DNA of 60,997 nt from positions 1 to 60,997 of the forward strand of contig QCNX01000002.1 of the NCBI GenBank assembly GCA_003210015.1, in the 5' to 3' direction. A model generated the notes under the pieces. That model did not search any database. It was given only the letters and a program-made list of their open reading frames with translations, and was not told the DNA's origin. Origin of the DNA: Pelagibacteraceae bacterium AG-426-P20 (lineage in GTDB: Bacteria > Pseudomonadota > Alphaproteobacteria > Pelagibacterales > Pelagibacteraceae). Both the position numbers and the translations under genes were made by a program. How positions within the stretch are numbered: the stretch's first letter is position 1; the number at the start of each line of letters is the position of its first letter. Positions 60,593-60,997 of this stretch are shown here, piece after piece.

Positions 60593-60997
60593 AAAAGTTT
60601 TTCTTTAAACTTGTTTTTAAAAAACCTTTATGCTTCTCTAGTTCCTGTAAATTTGGTTCTATTATTTTTTTAAAATATATTATATTTTCATATTCGTTAG
60701 ATTTAGAAATTTCGTCTTGTTTTTGGAAATCTAAAGTAGGTTCTTTTTGATCAATTAAATTTATATAAACTTTTGCTAGCAAAGCACAGTCTATAAGTGC
60801 TGTATGTTTAACTCTCTTTGAATTATCAATTCTAAATCTTTTACATAAAGCATCAAGGCTTATCGCTGAACCTGGAAATTTATTTCTAGCTAAGCTTAGT
60901 GTATCTATAGTTTCATTTTCTATATTTTTTTGTCCAAGAATTTCAAGCTCGTGATTTATATGGGTCAAATCAAACTCTGCATTATGGATTATTAATC
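60585..60997 (-). CDS. dnaQ: DNA polymerase III epsilon subunit (exonuclease), N-terminus beyond window
   Basis: Open through window end (LIIHNAEFDLTHINHEL); LDALCKRFRIDNSKRVKHTALIDCALLAKVYINL. Confidence 0.92.
   Translation of the reverse strand, partial: LIIHNAEFDLTHINHELEILGQKNIENETIDTLSLARNKFPGSAISLDALCKRFRIDNSKRVKHTALIDCALLAKVYINLIDQKEPTLDFQKQDEISKSNEYENIIYFKKIIEPNLQELEKHKGFLKTSLKKNFFN

Overview
AT-rich, gene-dense window that reads as a SAR11/Pelagibacterales-type alphaproteobacterial chromosome (assignment inferred from gene content, composition and gene order, not from a search). It has no recognisable prophage, transposon, CRISPR array or rRNA. Left to right: partial trmD and rplS with a charged tail; a LeuC N-terminus fused in frame to what looks like the FtsY C-terminus; an alpha/beta hydrolase and an EamA transporter; a TRAP transporter operon (dctPQM + amidase + unlisted 58-aa membrane ORF) beside a 2-hydroxyacid oxidation cluster; a PagL-like protein; ccmCDEFGH; hspQ, yciB, argG; two photolyase/cryptochrome-family proteins with an unlisted 42-aa DUF2256-like ORF; folD, mscS, hemCD, tsaD; a TPR/OGT-like protein; acetyl-CoA synthetase with a Lys/Arg-repeat N-terminus followed by an acetate-type symporter; rpe, purH, tRNA-Gly, ftsK, lolA; hisBHAFE; hslVU; fxsA, secB and partial dnaQ. 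Main items for follow-up: the leuC::ftsY junction, the basic repeat tail on AcsA, the TRAP/2-hydroxyacid module with a homopolymer-split paralog, the photolyase/DUF2256 cluster, and the systematic overlap of convergent stop codons (often a shared TTAA).
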